This document shows positions 1 to 7,624 of a stretch of DNA of 20,087 nt, one piece after another. The number at the start of each line of letters is the position of its first letter. Position 1 is the stretch's first letter. The stretch is from Caldithrix sp964468415 (GTDB lineage Bacteria > Calditrichota > Calditrichia > Calditrichales > Calditrichaceae). The notes below the pieces were generated by a model. It saw only the letters and a program-made list of their open reading frames with translations. It had not been told where the DNA came from and searched no databases. The position numbers and the translations under genes were made by a program. The stretch spans positions 1 through 20,087 of the forward strand of contig CAYXUS010000030.1 in NCBI GenBank assembly GCA_964468415.1, read 5' to 3'.

Positions 1-150
1 TTGTTGTTCGAACCGTTTGTGCAGTTCGGAATTTTGGGGGCAAAGTAAAACAGTGGGAATTTTGTGGCGTACCAGTCCCTGCACCAGATAGGCGATTTGC
101 TGTTGGCCGCCGCGCCATTCTTTGGCCGTTTCCAGATGGAGAATTTTCAT
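1..150 (-). CDS. Glycosyltransferase, GT4-like, N-terminal fragment (runs off the left edge)
   Basis: The first 50 codons of a gene that continues beyond the window. The peptide begins MKILHLETAKEWRGGQQQ and goes on to a hydrophobic strand (IPTVLLC) followed by a polar run. This is how GT-B fold glycosyltransferases of the GT4 family start: a first beta strand, a loop with W.GG.., then helix and second strand. The family transfers a sugar from a nucleotide-sugar donor, here probably during LPS or other surface glycan assembly. Its ATG overlaps the TGA of the upstream WaaE-like gene in an ATGA, so the two are translationally coupled in one operon. Acceptor and donor cannot be told from the fragment. 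Confidence 0.72.
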   Translation of the reverse strand, partial: MKILHLETAKEWRGGQQQIAYLVQGLVRHKIPTVLLCPQNSELHKRFEQQ

Positions 151-890
151 GAACGGTTCCGTTCCCACAGTTTGATGTACTTGAAAAAGATGCCGATGGC
201 CGAATTAGCGCACAGAACAAAGCCCACCCGTCCGTCCAGAAAACCCAGCTTCAGAAAATACATTTTGAAAAATTTAAAAAAGGAACGGGCCACCGCCCCT
301 GCAATGCTCGCTTTTTTTCCGGGAGGCATTTCATCCAGACTAAGGGTGGTGTAACGATCCATTTTTTGAACGTGCGAAGAAATAGTGGGATAGGTGTAGT
401 GATTGAGCGGCTCCTGAAGATAGCGTACCGCTCCGTCAAATTGCACCGCTTCGTGCACGGCTTTTGAATTAAAGTTGCCAAACCGGCGGTTGAACAGGCG
501 CAGGGGGTAATCCTTTTGCCAACCGCAATGGTGAATGGGCTGCCCCAGATAAAAGGGCTGGCGTTTGATGCGATAGGCCACGTGCGGATCGGGTTGCCGC
601 AAAATGGTGCGGATTTTTTCCCGGAGAGCCGGTGTTACTTCTTCGTCGGCATCGATGGAAAAAATCCAGTCGTGCGTGGCTTGCTCAACGGCAAAGCGTT
701 TGGTGGGGCCAAAGCCCTGCCATTCGGCCTCAATAACCCGTGCTCCGTGCGCTTTGCAAATTTCTACCGTGCCATCGGCGGAGCCGGAATCGACCACAAC
801 AATTTCATTTGCCCACTGTAACGATTGCAAGCAGCGGGCAATGTTCTTTTCTTCATTTAAGGTAATGATAACAGCCGATATCTTTTCCAT
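147..890 (-). CDS. WaaE/KdtX-like family 2 glycosyltransferase
   Basis: A 247-residue GT-A fold glycosyltransferase. Visible landmarks are the N-terminal strand SAVIITLNEE (5-14), the nucleotide-binding VDSGSADGT (33-41) and the metal-binding DXD in IDADEE (79-84). A W..DYPLRLF segment near the middle is characteristic of the WaaE/KdtX lipopolysaccharide core beta-glucosyltransferase subfamily, and the length matches that subfamily. A basic, aromatic C-terminal stretch (FFKFFKMYFLKLGF) suggests binding to the inner face of the cytoplasmic membrane. The start follows directly after the TAA of the upstream GT2 with no gap. The role in LPS core or another surface glycan is inferred from family and neighbours; the exact sugar is unknown. 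Confidence 0.85.
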   Translation of the reverse strand: MEKISAVIITLNEEKNIARCLQSLQWANEIVVVDSGSADGTVEICKAHGARVIEAEWQGFGPTKRFAVEQATHDWIFSIDADEEVTPALREKIRTILRQPDPHVAYRIKRQPFYLGQPIHHCGWQKDYPLRLFNRRFGNFNSKAVHEAVQFDGAVRYLQEPLNHYTYPTISSHVQKMDRYTTLSLDEMPPGKKASIAGAVARSFFKFFKMYFLKLGFLDGRVGFVLCANSAIGIFFKYIKLWERNRS

Positions 891-1742
891 TTACGATATT
901 TCCGTTACGTGAATGGGTTCGTCCTGCGGCCGGTTGTCAAGGCCGGCTTTCGCCCGCACATCGCCCTGCCGAATTTCTTTCTGGCGTTGGCGGTAGTAAT
1001 CCAGATTTACCCGTTGTCCGTTCTGGTGATGCGGAGGATGGTACAGATGGAGCGGGAATTCGTCGTAAAACGGGTTTTCGCCGCTCACTCCGCTGGCGTA
1101 CAGACGTCGTCCCAAATCGTCATCTTCGTTGCCCCACCCCTGGTAGTGCTCATCAAAACCGTTTACCCGCAGCAAGTTTTCTTTGAAAACGGCAAAAATT
1201 CCCCCGCGCAATTTGGGGCGGGTATCTTTGGGACGGATGAGTCGGCGGTACCATTTGTAGAACAGATCTTTGCGAAATTGACTATGAATTTTGTCGATTT
1301 GTTTTCGGGTTAAAAGATGGGCAAAGCGCCCGGCACGAATATCTTTTTCCGTTATTTTCTGTGTTTGTTCTTCCGAAAGGCGCACGGGATAAGCAACCAG
1401 AAAACGCGTGGGATGCCGGTTTTCCCAGAAGGTACGCAAGTAATGTTTTGTGCCGATTACGTCCTGATCCCAGAAGACGAGGTAGTCATTTCGGGCGAAG
1501 AGAATGCCGTTGTTTTTGCAGCGGGCCAGGCGGAATCCCCGATCTTCCTGACGGACCAAGGTAATGGAAAAGGAAAAGCGTGGGGCGATTTTACGCAGAA
1601 ATGCCTCAATCGGCTCTTGCGAGCCGTCGTCACTCACCACCACCTGATCGGGCACGATGCTTTGAGACTGAATGGAAAGAAGCGCTTTTTGCAGGTAATC
1701 GAATCGATTGTAAACACTGACGATAACCGAAATCGGTTCCAT
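891..1742 (-). CDS. Family 2 glycosyltransferase with galactosyltransferase-type C-terminal domain
   Basis: A 283-residue cytoplasmic glycosyltransferase and the first gene of the minus-strand glycan operon. The N-terminal GT2 domain has ISVIVSVYNR (4-13), VVSDDGS (35-41) and a DXD-like WDQD (91-94). The C-terminal part carries GWGNEDDDL (202-210), the hallmark of the Glyco_transf_7C region found in beta-galactosyltransferases and chondroitin-polymerase-like enzymes, preceded by GGIFAVFKENL. The ATG is preceded by AAGGAT at a good distance, and a Bacteroidota-style promoter lies 25-56 bases upstream. It probably adds a hexose or hexosamine to a surface polysaccharide or LPS; the substrate cannot be read from sequence. 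Confidence 0.85.
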   Translation of the reverse strand: MEPISVIVSVYNRFDYLQKALLSIQSQSIVPDQVVVSDDGSQEPIEAFLRKIAPRFSFSITLVRQEDRGFRLARCKNNGILFARNDYLVFWDQDVIGTKHYLRTFWENRHPTRFLVAYPVRLSEEQTQKITEKDIRAGRFAHLLTRKQIDKIHSQFRKDLFYKWYRRLIRPKDTRPKLRGGIFAVFKENLLRVNGFDEHYQGWGNEDDDLGRRLYASGVSGENPFYDEFPLHLYHPPHHQNGQRVNLDYYRQRQKEIRQGDVRAKAGLDNRPQDEPIHVTEIS

Positions 1743-1766
1743 GAAATCCTTCCAGTTTGTTTCGTG

Positions 1767-1798
1767 TAAATTTACAGGATTTGCCGCTTCGATCCAAA
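1767..1798 (-). promoter_or_regulatory. Candidate Bacteroidota-type promoter for the glycosyltransferase operon
   Basis: Read on the minus strand: TTTG (1798-1795), 20 bases, then TAAATTTA (1774-1767). This matches the Bacteroidota primary-sigma consensus TTTG-N19/20-TAnnTTTG at 11 of its 12 letters (N positions counted as matching). It lies just upstream of the GT2 start at 1742. Confidence 0.5.
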
Positions 1799-1868
1799 TC
1801 GGGTTGGCTCTGAGACACCGACAGCAGAGAAAAGATGGAAAAGGCGCGGGAGATAACGTCTTTTTCTA

Positions 1869-1900
1869 TTTGAATCCTACGGAAACTTCCGTTATCTTTG
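1869..1900 (+). promoter_or_regulatory. Candidate Bacteroidota-type promoter for the DUF4105 gene
   Basis: TTTG at 1869-1872, a 20-base spacer, then TATCTTTG at 1893-1900. Every fixed position of the Bacteroidota TTTG / TAnnTTTG consensus is met. It leaves a leader of about 70 bases before the ATG at 1976. Confidence 0.62.
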
Positions 1901-1975
1901 CATTTTAGGCAAAAGAATTTCCGGCAGTGGAAAATGCACGATCGTTGTGTTTGGTAAATTTTGGGAAGTACGAGA

Positions 1976-3244
1976 ATGCAAGCGGGTAAAAGAATAATTT
2001 GGCTACTTGTGTTGCTGTGGGGTATGCCCCTTTGGGCCTCTTACATGCCGTGGGGAGTGGGAACAAGCAAACCCGAACATTTGCGTTTTATTCTGGCCAC
2101 TTTCGGGCCGGGCGATGATATTCCTTCGTATTGGGGACACACAGCTCTTATCGTAGAAGATACCGTTCTGGAAGCCTCGGCAATTTACAATTTCGGTCTG
2201 TATTCTTTTGACGATAAAATGCTGGTAAATTTTGTCATGGGGCGCCTGGTCTTTTCCGTGGGGCGGGCCTCGGTCGGATCGTATTTCAATTATTACCGCA
2301 GCGAAAACCGCGACATCCGTCTGACCACTCTGGATATTCCCTTAAAAAATCGTCTGAAGTTAGCCCAAAAGTTGGAATGGTATGTGCAGCCCGCGCATTC
2401 ACATTACCTGTACCATCACTATTTTGACAATTGTTCGACGCGGCTTCGCGATTTGATTGACATGGCGCTGGACGGACAATTTCACAAAGTGATGAATGTA
2501 CCCGGGCGCATGACCCTGCGCCAGCACACGCGCCGTTACCTGGCACGCAATCCCGTACTGGAAATGCTTTTAATGTATTTGATGAACAACACCATCGACC
2601 AACCGATTACCAAATGGGACGAGATGTTTTTACCCGATGAGCTGGAACGGGACGTGCACCAGATGACATATGTGGATTCTCTGGGAATTTGCCATCCGCT
2701 TTCGAGCAATTTCGAAATTTGGTACGATGCGCATCGTCCCCCGGTACCGGCAAAAGTGCCGCGGCATGAAATCGGTGCGTTTCTTATTTCTTTGCTTATC
2801 GGATTGATGATTTTACTCACGGTGTGGATCGAAAAACGACGTCCGTTTCGCTGGTTCCAGTTATTGTTCAGCATGTACCATTTTATTCTGGGATTGCTGC
2901 TGGGCATTCCCGGCCTGGTTCTCTTTTTCGTGATGTTTTTTACCCAGCATGAGGTTGCCCATCACAATGAAAATATTTTGTTAGCCCACCCTTTAACCCT
3001 GCTCATTGCACTTTTGGCCGTCTTTTTGGCCTGGCAAAAGGAATGGGCCTTGCGGGGCCTGCGCTATTTGTGGACGCTGCAAGTGCTCGGAGCCTTGTTG
3101 CTTATTTTGTTGAAAATATTCGTGCCTGCGTTTAATCAGGATAATACGTTGGTTTTGGCGTTTGTACTTCCGTTGACTTTGGGAATGACTATTGCCGTTT
3201 GGTGGTTAACGCCCGAATATTTTTCGCCTGCGCGCAAGCCGTAA
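1976..3244 (+). CDS. DUF4105 (Lnb N-terminal periplasmic domain) membrane protein
   Basis: A 422-residue envelope protein. It has an N-terminal signal segment (residues 1-21), then a soluble domain with YWGHTALIV (52-60), an aromatic GRLVFSVGRASVGSYFNYY region (89-107) and YFDNCSTRLRD (149-159). These are the conserved blocks of DUF4105, known as the Lnb N-terminal periplasmic domain. About four to five hydrophobic segments follow (roughly 265-285, 300-322, 338-353, 366-384, 392-411), with NENILLAHP (331-339) between them, also typical of the family. H55 and C153 sit in motifs that recall papain-like folds, but no activity is established. I chose the ATG at 1976, not the TTG at 1961, because GGGAAG lies seven bases before the ATG. 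Function is unknown; an envelope or lipid-related role is a guess. Confidence 0.82.
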   Translation: MQAGKRIIWLLVLLWGMPLWASYMPWGVGTSKPEHLRFILATFGPGDDIPSYWGHTALIVEDTVLEASAIYNFGLYSFDDKMLVNFVMGRLVFSVGRASVGSYFNYYRSENRDIRLTTLDIPLKNRLKLAQKLEWYVQPAHSHYLYHHYFDNCSTRLRDLIDMALDGQFHKVMNVPGRMTLRQHTRRYLARNPVLEMLLMYLMNNTIDQPITKWDEMFLPDELERDVHQMTYVDSLGICHPLSSNFEIWYDAHRPPVPAKVPRHEIGAFLISLLIGLMILLTVWIEKRRPFRWFQLLFSMYHFILGLLLGIPGLVLFFVMFFTQHEVAHHNENILLAHPLTLLIALLAVFLAWQKEWALRGLRYLWTLQVLGALLLILLKIFVPAFNQDNTLVLAFVLPLTLGMTIAVWWLTPEYFSPARKP

Positions 3245-3432
3245 CTCCGGATGTTTGTGATTGCAAACGGAAAGAAGGCAGGCCCGGATTTCCTGAAACA
3301 AATTGGGACAATTAACGTAAAAAAACAGTTTGTTGAAGGGGCAGCGCGTTGCACCGGGGCAGGATGGGGCCCTGACCCGGAGTGCAAATTACTTCCCATA
3401 GCTATTTTCACCAAAACACAAGGAGTGCGATC

Positions 3433-6400
3433 ATGCGCAAGATTAAACAATCTTTTTATCTTCTTTTGTCTTCCTTGTTTTTACTTTTAACCGGCTTGCA
3501 TGCCCAACCGCCTCAACCGGCACCCATCATGCATTATCCCGATGTTCACGGTAACTGGGTGGTGTTTGTGGCCGGTGGCGACATTTGGAAGGTGCCGGTG
3601 CAGGGTGGCGAAGCCATCCGTTTGACCATGAACGACGGACAGGAAACCTTCCCGAAAATTTCTCCGGACGGTCAATGGATTGCCTTTACCGGGGAGTACG
3701 ACGGCAATGCCGATGTGTACATTATGGACATGTACGGCGGAAACATCAGGCGTTTAACCTATCATCCCGATTACGACCGGGTGGTAGGCTGGGATGCGGC
3801 ACATAACAAGATTATTTTTGCATCCCGACGTTTAAGTTACCAGCGCTTCACTCGTCTTTTTACCATGAATCCCGATGGCAGCGATATTCAACCGCTCATC
3901 ATGCACGAAGCGGCTCAGGGCAGTTTTAGTCCCGATGGCCGGCAAATTGCCTACAATCGCGTTTCGCGTGAATTTCGCACCTGGAAGCGTTACAAAGGAG
4001 GAACTGCTCAGGATATTTACATTTTCGATTTTCAAAAAATGCAAGACCGTAAAATTACCCGTTTTCCGGGTACCGATCGCCTGCCCATGTGGATTGGCAA
4101 GCGTATTTATTTTTCTTCCGACCGCGACGGCATCCTCAATCTTTATTTTTACGATCTCGAAACAAAGGCCATTACTCAGGTTACGCACTTCAAAAAATAC
4201 GATGTTCGTTTCCCCAGCTCCGACGGGCACAACATTGTGTTCGAACTGGGCGGCGATTTGTACTATTTGAACACTCAGAATGGAAAAGCACAAAAGATTG
4301 CCGTTACCATTCGTAGCGATGCGCCGGAAATGCGACCCTATTTAAAGAAAGTCAAAGACTACGTCACCCAAATTCAAATTTCGCCCAACGGCAAACGGGC
4401 TTTGTTGGTGGCCCGCGGAGAAATTTTTACCGTTCCGGCCAAAGAGGGCCCTACGCGCAACCTGACCAATACTTCCGGCGCCAGAGAGAAGGATGCGGTT
4501 TGGTCGCCCGACGGAAAAAAAATTGCTTATTTTTCCGATGCGGACGGAGAGTACCAGTTGTATTTAATCGATCCGCTGGGAAAAGAGAAACCGCAAAAGT
4601 TAACATCCTTCAAGAACGGTTATCGCCACACGCTTAAATGGGCACCGGACAGTAAAAAACTGGCCTTTACCGATCAAACTTTAACGTTGTACTACTACGA
4701 TTTACCACACAAAAAGTTGGTGAAAATTGACAAGGCAAAATTTGAGAATATCGATGTCTCCATCGATAAAAAAGAGATTTACGATTTTAACTGGTCTCCG
4801 GACAGCCGCTACATTGCCTATTCCAAGATGGATTCGACTTTGGTGAACAAGATGTACATTTATGATCTGGAAAGCGGAAAAATTCACGGTATTAGCGAAG
4901 GCTTGTTTAATGATTTTAATCCGATATTTACTCCCGACGGCGAGCATCTGATTTTCATTTCCAATCGTCGTTTCGATCCCACTTACGGCGACATCGAGTG
5001 GGAAATGGTGTACAAAGACTTGGCCGGAATTTACGCTTACACCTTGCGCAAAGACGGGCCGCCACTTTTTCCAATGAAAAGTGACGAGCAAACGGAAAAT
5101 ACACAAAAGGAAAAACCGCAAACAAAGAAGCAATCTTCCAAAGTAAAAATTGATTTTGCGGGATTGCAACAACGGGTGGAAGCCTTTCCCCTCAAGCGGG
5201 GCAACTATCGCCAGTTGAGCGTTAATGGCGATGCCGTCTTTTATTTGAACAAAGAAAAGGGAGATTTTAACCGTTTCGAATTTCGTTCGGTTGGGCCGCG
5301 CAATTTGTACGCATTCGATTTTAAAACCAGAAAAGAACGTGAAATTTTGAAAGACATCGACACGTACGCTCTTTCTGCCGACGGTCAAACCATTATTTTC
5401 AAAAAGAAAAAAGAAGTGGGCCTGGTAGAAGCCAGCGCCAGCGATGCACAGGGGCAAATGCTCAATTTGTCCGATCTGAAAATGTGGTACAACCCGGCTC
5501 AGGAGTGGCAACAAATTTACCGCGAAGCCTGGCGTGCCGAGCGTGACTTTTATTACGAACCGGGAATGCACGGATTGGACTGGGCGGCCATCTACCGCAA
5601 ATACGAACCTTTGCTCAAACGTGCGGTGTGCCGTCAGGATGTACGCTTTGTGATCGGAGAGATGATCGGCGAACTGGGTTCTTCGCACACGTACATTTAT
5701 GGCGGTGACGCAAAACGGAAAGCCGAACGGGTCAATGTGGGCATGCTGGCTGCCGATTATTCGGTGGATGCCCAACACCATTTGTATCGTTTCAAGAAAA
5801 TTTACCGCATCCCCGACTGGCGTCCGAATAATCTTCCGCCGTTGCTCGGCCCCGGAAAATCGGTGAAGGAAGGCGACTATCTGCTAAAGGTAAACAATCA
5901 AAAAATTACCAGTGAGCGCAATATTTACAGCTATTTTCAGGATCTGGCCGGGAAACAGGTGACCTTAACGGTGAATAGCGAGCCCACTCTGGATGGTGCC
6001 CGAACCATTACGGTTAAGCCCGTTTACAACGATTATTTTTTCCGTTATCTGGATTGGGTGGAGCACAATCGCCAGGTGGTAGAAAAGGCCTCGCACGGAC
6101 AAATTGGCTACCTGCATTTGCCCGATACGTACACCGGTTCGGCACGAATTTTCCCTAAATATTACTATTCTCAAACCCGCAAAAAAGGTTTGATTGTGGA
6201 CGGACGCTACAATGGCGGCGGATTGGATCCGGATATCTTTCTGGAACGCCTGGCCAAAAAGCCGCTTTCGTATTGGACACGGCGTTATTCTCATGACTAT
6301 TTTATGCCCTGGATGGCAAACAATGCCCATCTGGTTTGTCTGACGAATAAACAGGCCGGTTCCGGCGGGGATGAATTGCCGTTTCTGTTTCGGGAAAAAG

Positions 6401-6711
6401 GCATGGGGCCCGTTATCGGAACGCGTACCTGGGGCGGTCTGATTGGCTATTCGGCCGCTTACAAACTGATCGATGGCGGTGTGATCACGATGCCCGATTA
6501 TCGCATTTACACCAAAGATGGTAAATGGGTGGTAGAAAACGAAGGGGTAACCCCGGATATCGTGATCGATAACGATCCCGTGCAAATGTCCAGGGGCTAC
6601 GATGCCCAATTGATGAAAGGGGTAGAAGTGTTAATGAAAGAAATCAAGAAAGATCCGCGTCCCTGGCCCAAACATCCGCCATTTCCCGAAAAACAACCCT
6701 GGCTTAAATAG
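3433..6711 (+). CDS. Exported tricorn-type protease (peptidase family S41)
   Basis: A 1092-residue homologue of the archaeal tricorn protease core, which cuts oligopeptides. Order of parts: signal peptide with likely cleavage after LHA (24); beta-propeller repeats carrying (W/F)SPDG or APDS/TPDG from about 30 to 560; a lysine/glutamine-rich linker near 565-585; a second propeller-like part to about 690; a helical C1 domain with SSHTY; a PDZ-like segment near 790-880 (EGDYLLKVNNQKI); and the S41 core. The catalytic set is readable: H752 in GSSHTY, S977 in AGSGGDE and E1035 in VENEG. The 58-residue gap from S977 to E1035 equals that between S965 and E1023 in Thermoplasma tricorn. An AAGGAG site seven bases upstream decides the ATG at 3433 over an upstream in-frame ATG. 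Unlike the archaeal enzyme, this one should be periplasmic. Confidence 0.9.
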   Translation: MRKIKQSFYLLLSSLFLLLTGLHAQPPQPAPIMHYPDVHGNWVVFVAGGDIWKVPVQGGEAIRLTMNDGQETFPKISPDGQWIAFTGEYDGNADVYIMDMYGGNIRRLTYHPDYDRVVGWDAAHNKIIFASRRLSYQRFTRLFTMNPDGSDIQPLIMHEAAQGSFSPDGRQIAYNRVSREFRTWKRYKGGTAQDIYIFDFQKMQDRKITRFPGTDRLPMWIGKRIYFSSDRDGILNLYFYDLETKAITQVTHFKKYDVRFPSSDGHNIVFELGGDLYYLNTQNGKAQKIAVTIRSDAPEMRPYLKKVKDYVTQIQISPNGKRALLVARGEIFTVPAKEGPTRNLTNTSGAREKDAVWSPDGKKIAYFSDADGEYQLYLIDPLGKEKPQKLTSFKNGYRHTLKWAPDSKKLAFTDQTLTLYYYDLPHKKLVKIDKAKFENIDVSIDKKEIYDFNWSPDSRYIAYSKMDSTLVNKMYIYDLESGKIHGISEGLFNDFNPIFTPDGEHLIFISNRRFDPTYGDIEWEMVYKDLAGIYAYTLRKDGPPLFPMKSDEQTENTQKEKPQTKKQSSKVKIDFAGLQQRVEAFPLKRGNYRQLSVNGDAVFYLNKEKGDFNRFEFRSVGPRNLYAFDFKTRKEREILKDIDTYALSADGQTIIFKKKKEVGLVEASASDAQGQMLNLSDLKMWYNPAQEWQQIYREAWRAERDFYYEPGMHGLDWAAIYRKYEPLLKRAVCRQDVRFVIGEMIGELGSSHTYIYGGDAKRKAERVNVGMLAADYSVDAQHHLYRFKKIYRIPDWRPNNLPPLLGPGKSVKEGDYLLKVNNQKITSERNIYSYFQDLAGKQVTLTVNSEPTLDGARTITVKPVYNDYFFRYLDWVEHNRQVVEKASHGQIGYLHLPDTYTGSARIFPKYYYSQTRKKGLIVDGRYNGGGLDPDIFLERLAKKPLSYWTRRYSHDYFMPWMANNAHLVCLTNKQAGSGGDELPFLFREKGMGPVIGTRTWGGLIGYSAAYKLIDGGVITMPDYRIYTKDGKWVVENEGVTPDIVIDNDPVQMSRGYDAQLMKGVEVLMKEIKKDPRPWPKHPPFPEKQPWLK

Positions 6712-6733
6712 GCGTGGGTTTTCAATTGAATTA

Positions 6734-6767
6734 AACTCCTCTTTGCTGCGGCAAAGGGGAGTTTTTT
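6734..6767 (+). terminator. Intrinsic terminator of the tricorn gene, possibly bidirectional
   Basis: A 13-bp stem (AACTCCTCTTTGC with GCAAAGGGGAGTT, one G-U pair) and a TGCG tetraloop, followed by six T. It starts 22 bases after the tricorn stop and lies between converging genes. The minus-strand side is followed by TTTAATTCAATT, so it may also stop the metal-transporter transcript. Confidence 0.88.
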
Positions 6768-6774
6768 GTTGAAA

Positions 6775-7470
6775 CTACAACCCCAGAAATTGAATTCCCA
6801 CTCCACAGAGAAAAATGGTAAAGCCGGCGATCGCATGGGTAAAACGATCGAATTTGTGCAGGGGAATGAAATCGATTCCTTTGTAAAAAAGAAAGACAAT
6901 GGCGCTCATCGTGGCAATGGTAACGGCCGAGAACATCACGGCTACCATAACCAACTGGCTCCAGTGTTGTTGCGCTGCCGGGTACATGAGCAAGGGGATA
7001 AGCGGCTCGCACGGGCCAAAAACAAAGATTAAAAAAAGAATCCACGGGGTAATGTTTTCCGATTTTTCGTGAACATGGGTGTGCTCGTTAAAATGTGTGT
7101 GTGCGTGGCTGTGTGCCGTTCCGTCGGAATGAAAATGGAAGTGGGTGTGTGGTTTGTTGCGCCAGGCCCGATTTAATCCCCACAAAAAATAAACCAGCCC
7201 AAAAGCAATAAGCAGCCAGGCAGCGATATTGCCGCGGAAGGCTTCGAACCAGGTTAAGTGACTTAATGCAATACCAAAGGCAATGCCTAAAAATCCCAAT
7301 ACAACCGAACTCAACACATGCCCCACACCGCACAGAGCTGTAACGGACATGGTTTTTTGCAGCGACCATTTTTTTGCTTTGGAAATCATGATGAATGGTA
7401 AATAGTGATCGGGGCCCATCAGCGTGTGCGTAAAGGCGATGGTAACGGCACTAAGGACTAAAATGGACAT
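6775..7470 (-). CDS. Histidine-rich metal transporter, UreH/RcnA/TauE-SafE type
   Basis: A 231-residue inner-membrane protein with about six hydrophobic segments. The first carries HTLMGPDH (15-22), a variant of the H-x(4,5)-D-H metal-binding signature of nickel/cobalt carriers, and a second has CGVGH (47-51). A cytosolic or periplasmic loop at 108-134 holds eleven histidines in 27 residues. The following segment has FGPCEPLIPL (151-160), a proline/cysteine motif shared with the UreH and SafE (cytochrome c biogenesis-like) families. Together these point to transport of Ni, Co or a similar divalent metal; direction is uncertain, though a His-rich loop of this kind is common in RcnA efflux pumps. 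AAGGAG precedes the ATG. The gene stands alone and converges on the tricorn gene; no metal regulator is adjacent. Confidence 0.75.
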   Translation of the reverse strand: MSILVLSAVTIAFTHTLMGPDHYLPFIMISKAKKWSLQKTMSVTALCGVGHVLSSVVLGFLGIAFGIALSHLTWFEAFRGNIAAWLLIAFGLVYFLWGLNRAWRNKPHTHFHFHSDGTAHSHAHTHFNEHTHVHEKSENITPWILFLIFVFGPCEPLIPLLMYPAAQQHWSQLVMVAVMFSAVTIATMSAIVFLFYKGIDFIPLHKFDRFTHAIAGFTIFLCGVGIQFLGL

Positions 7471-7555
7471 GCGGCGCTCCTTGTTTGTTTTTTAGGAATT
7501 TTAAGAAATATTTCACAAAAGGACAAATTATTTTGCCGTCATCCGCAGGTGGCTT

Positions 7556-7582
7556 GCAGAGCAGCTTTTTGCGCCGCTCTGC
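7556..7582 (-). other. Hairpin downstream of the efflux operon
   Basis: On the minus strand GCAGAGCGGC pairs with GCTGCTCTGC over a seven-base loop (10 bp with one G-U). It lies about 45 bases after the last permease stop. There is no T-run, so it is more likely an RNA-end stabiliser or Rho-assisted end than a classical terminator. The G-U pair is an A-C mismatch in plus-strand RNA, which favours the minus strand as the functional one. Confidence 0.45.
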
Positions 7583-7624
7583 GATTAAAGTTAAAATGCG
7601 GTTTGGAGTGTTGTACCGTATTGT

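Noticed and set aside
909..1769. Plus-strand open frames opposite the GT2 gene
   Set aside because: They are antisense to a gene with clear GT2 and Glyco_transf_7C motifs and have no ribosome sites.
3245..3432. Promoter for the tricorn gene
   Set aside because: I found no TTTG plus TAnnTTTG pair with correct spacing in this gap, so no promoter is called; the gene may be read through from the DUF4105 gene.
4702..5781. A 359-codon open frame on the minus strand inside the tricorn gene
   Set aside because: It lies wholly antisense to a convincing protease gene, has no ribosome site or recognisable domain, and is rich in Phe, Val, Ile and His as expected for the reverse of this coding strand.
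5965..6609. Minus-strand frame of 214 codons opposite the S41 catalytic domain
   Set aside because: It is antisense to the region with the catalytic serine and glutamate and shows no domain of its own.
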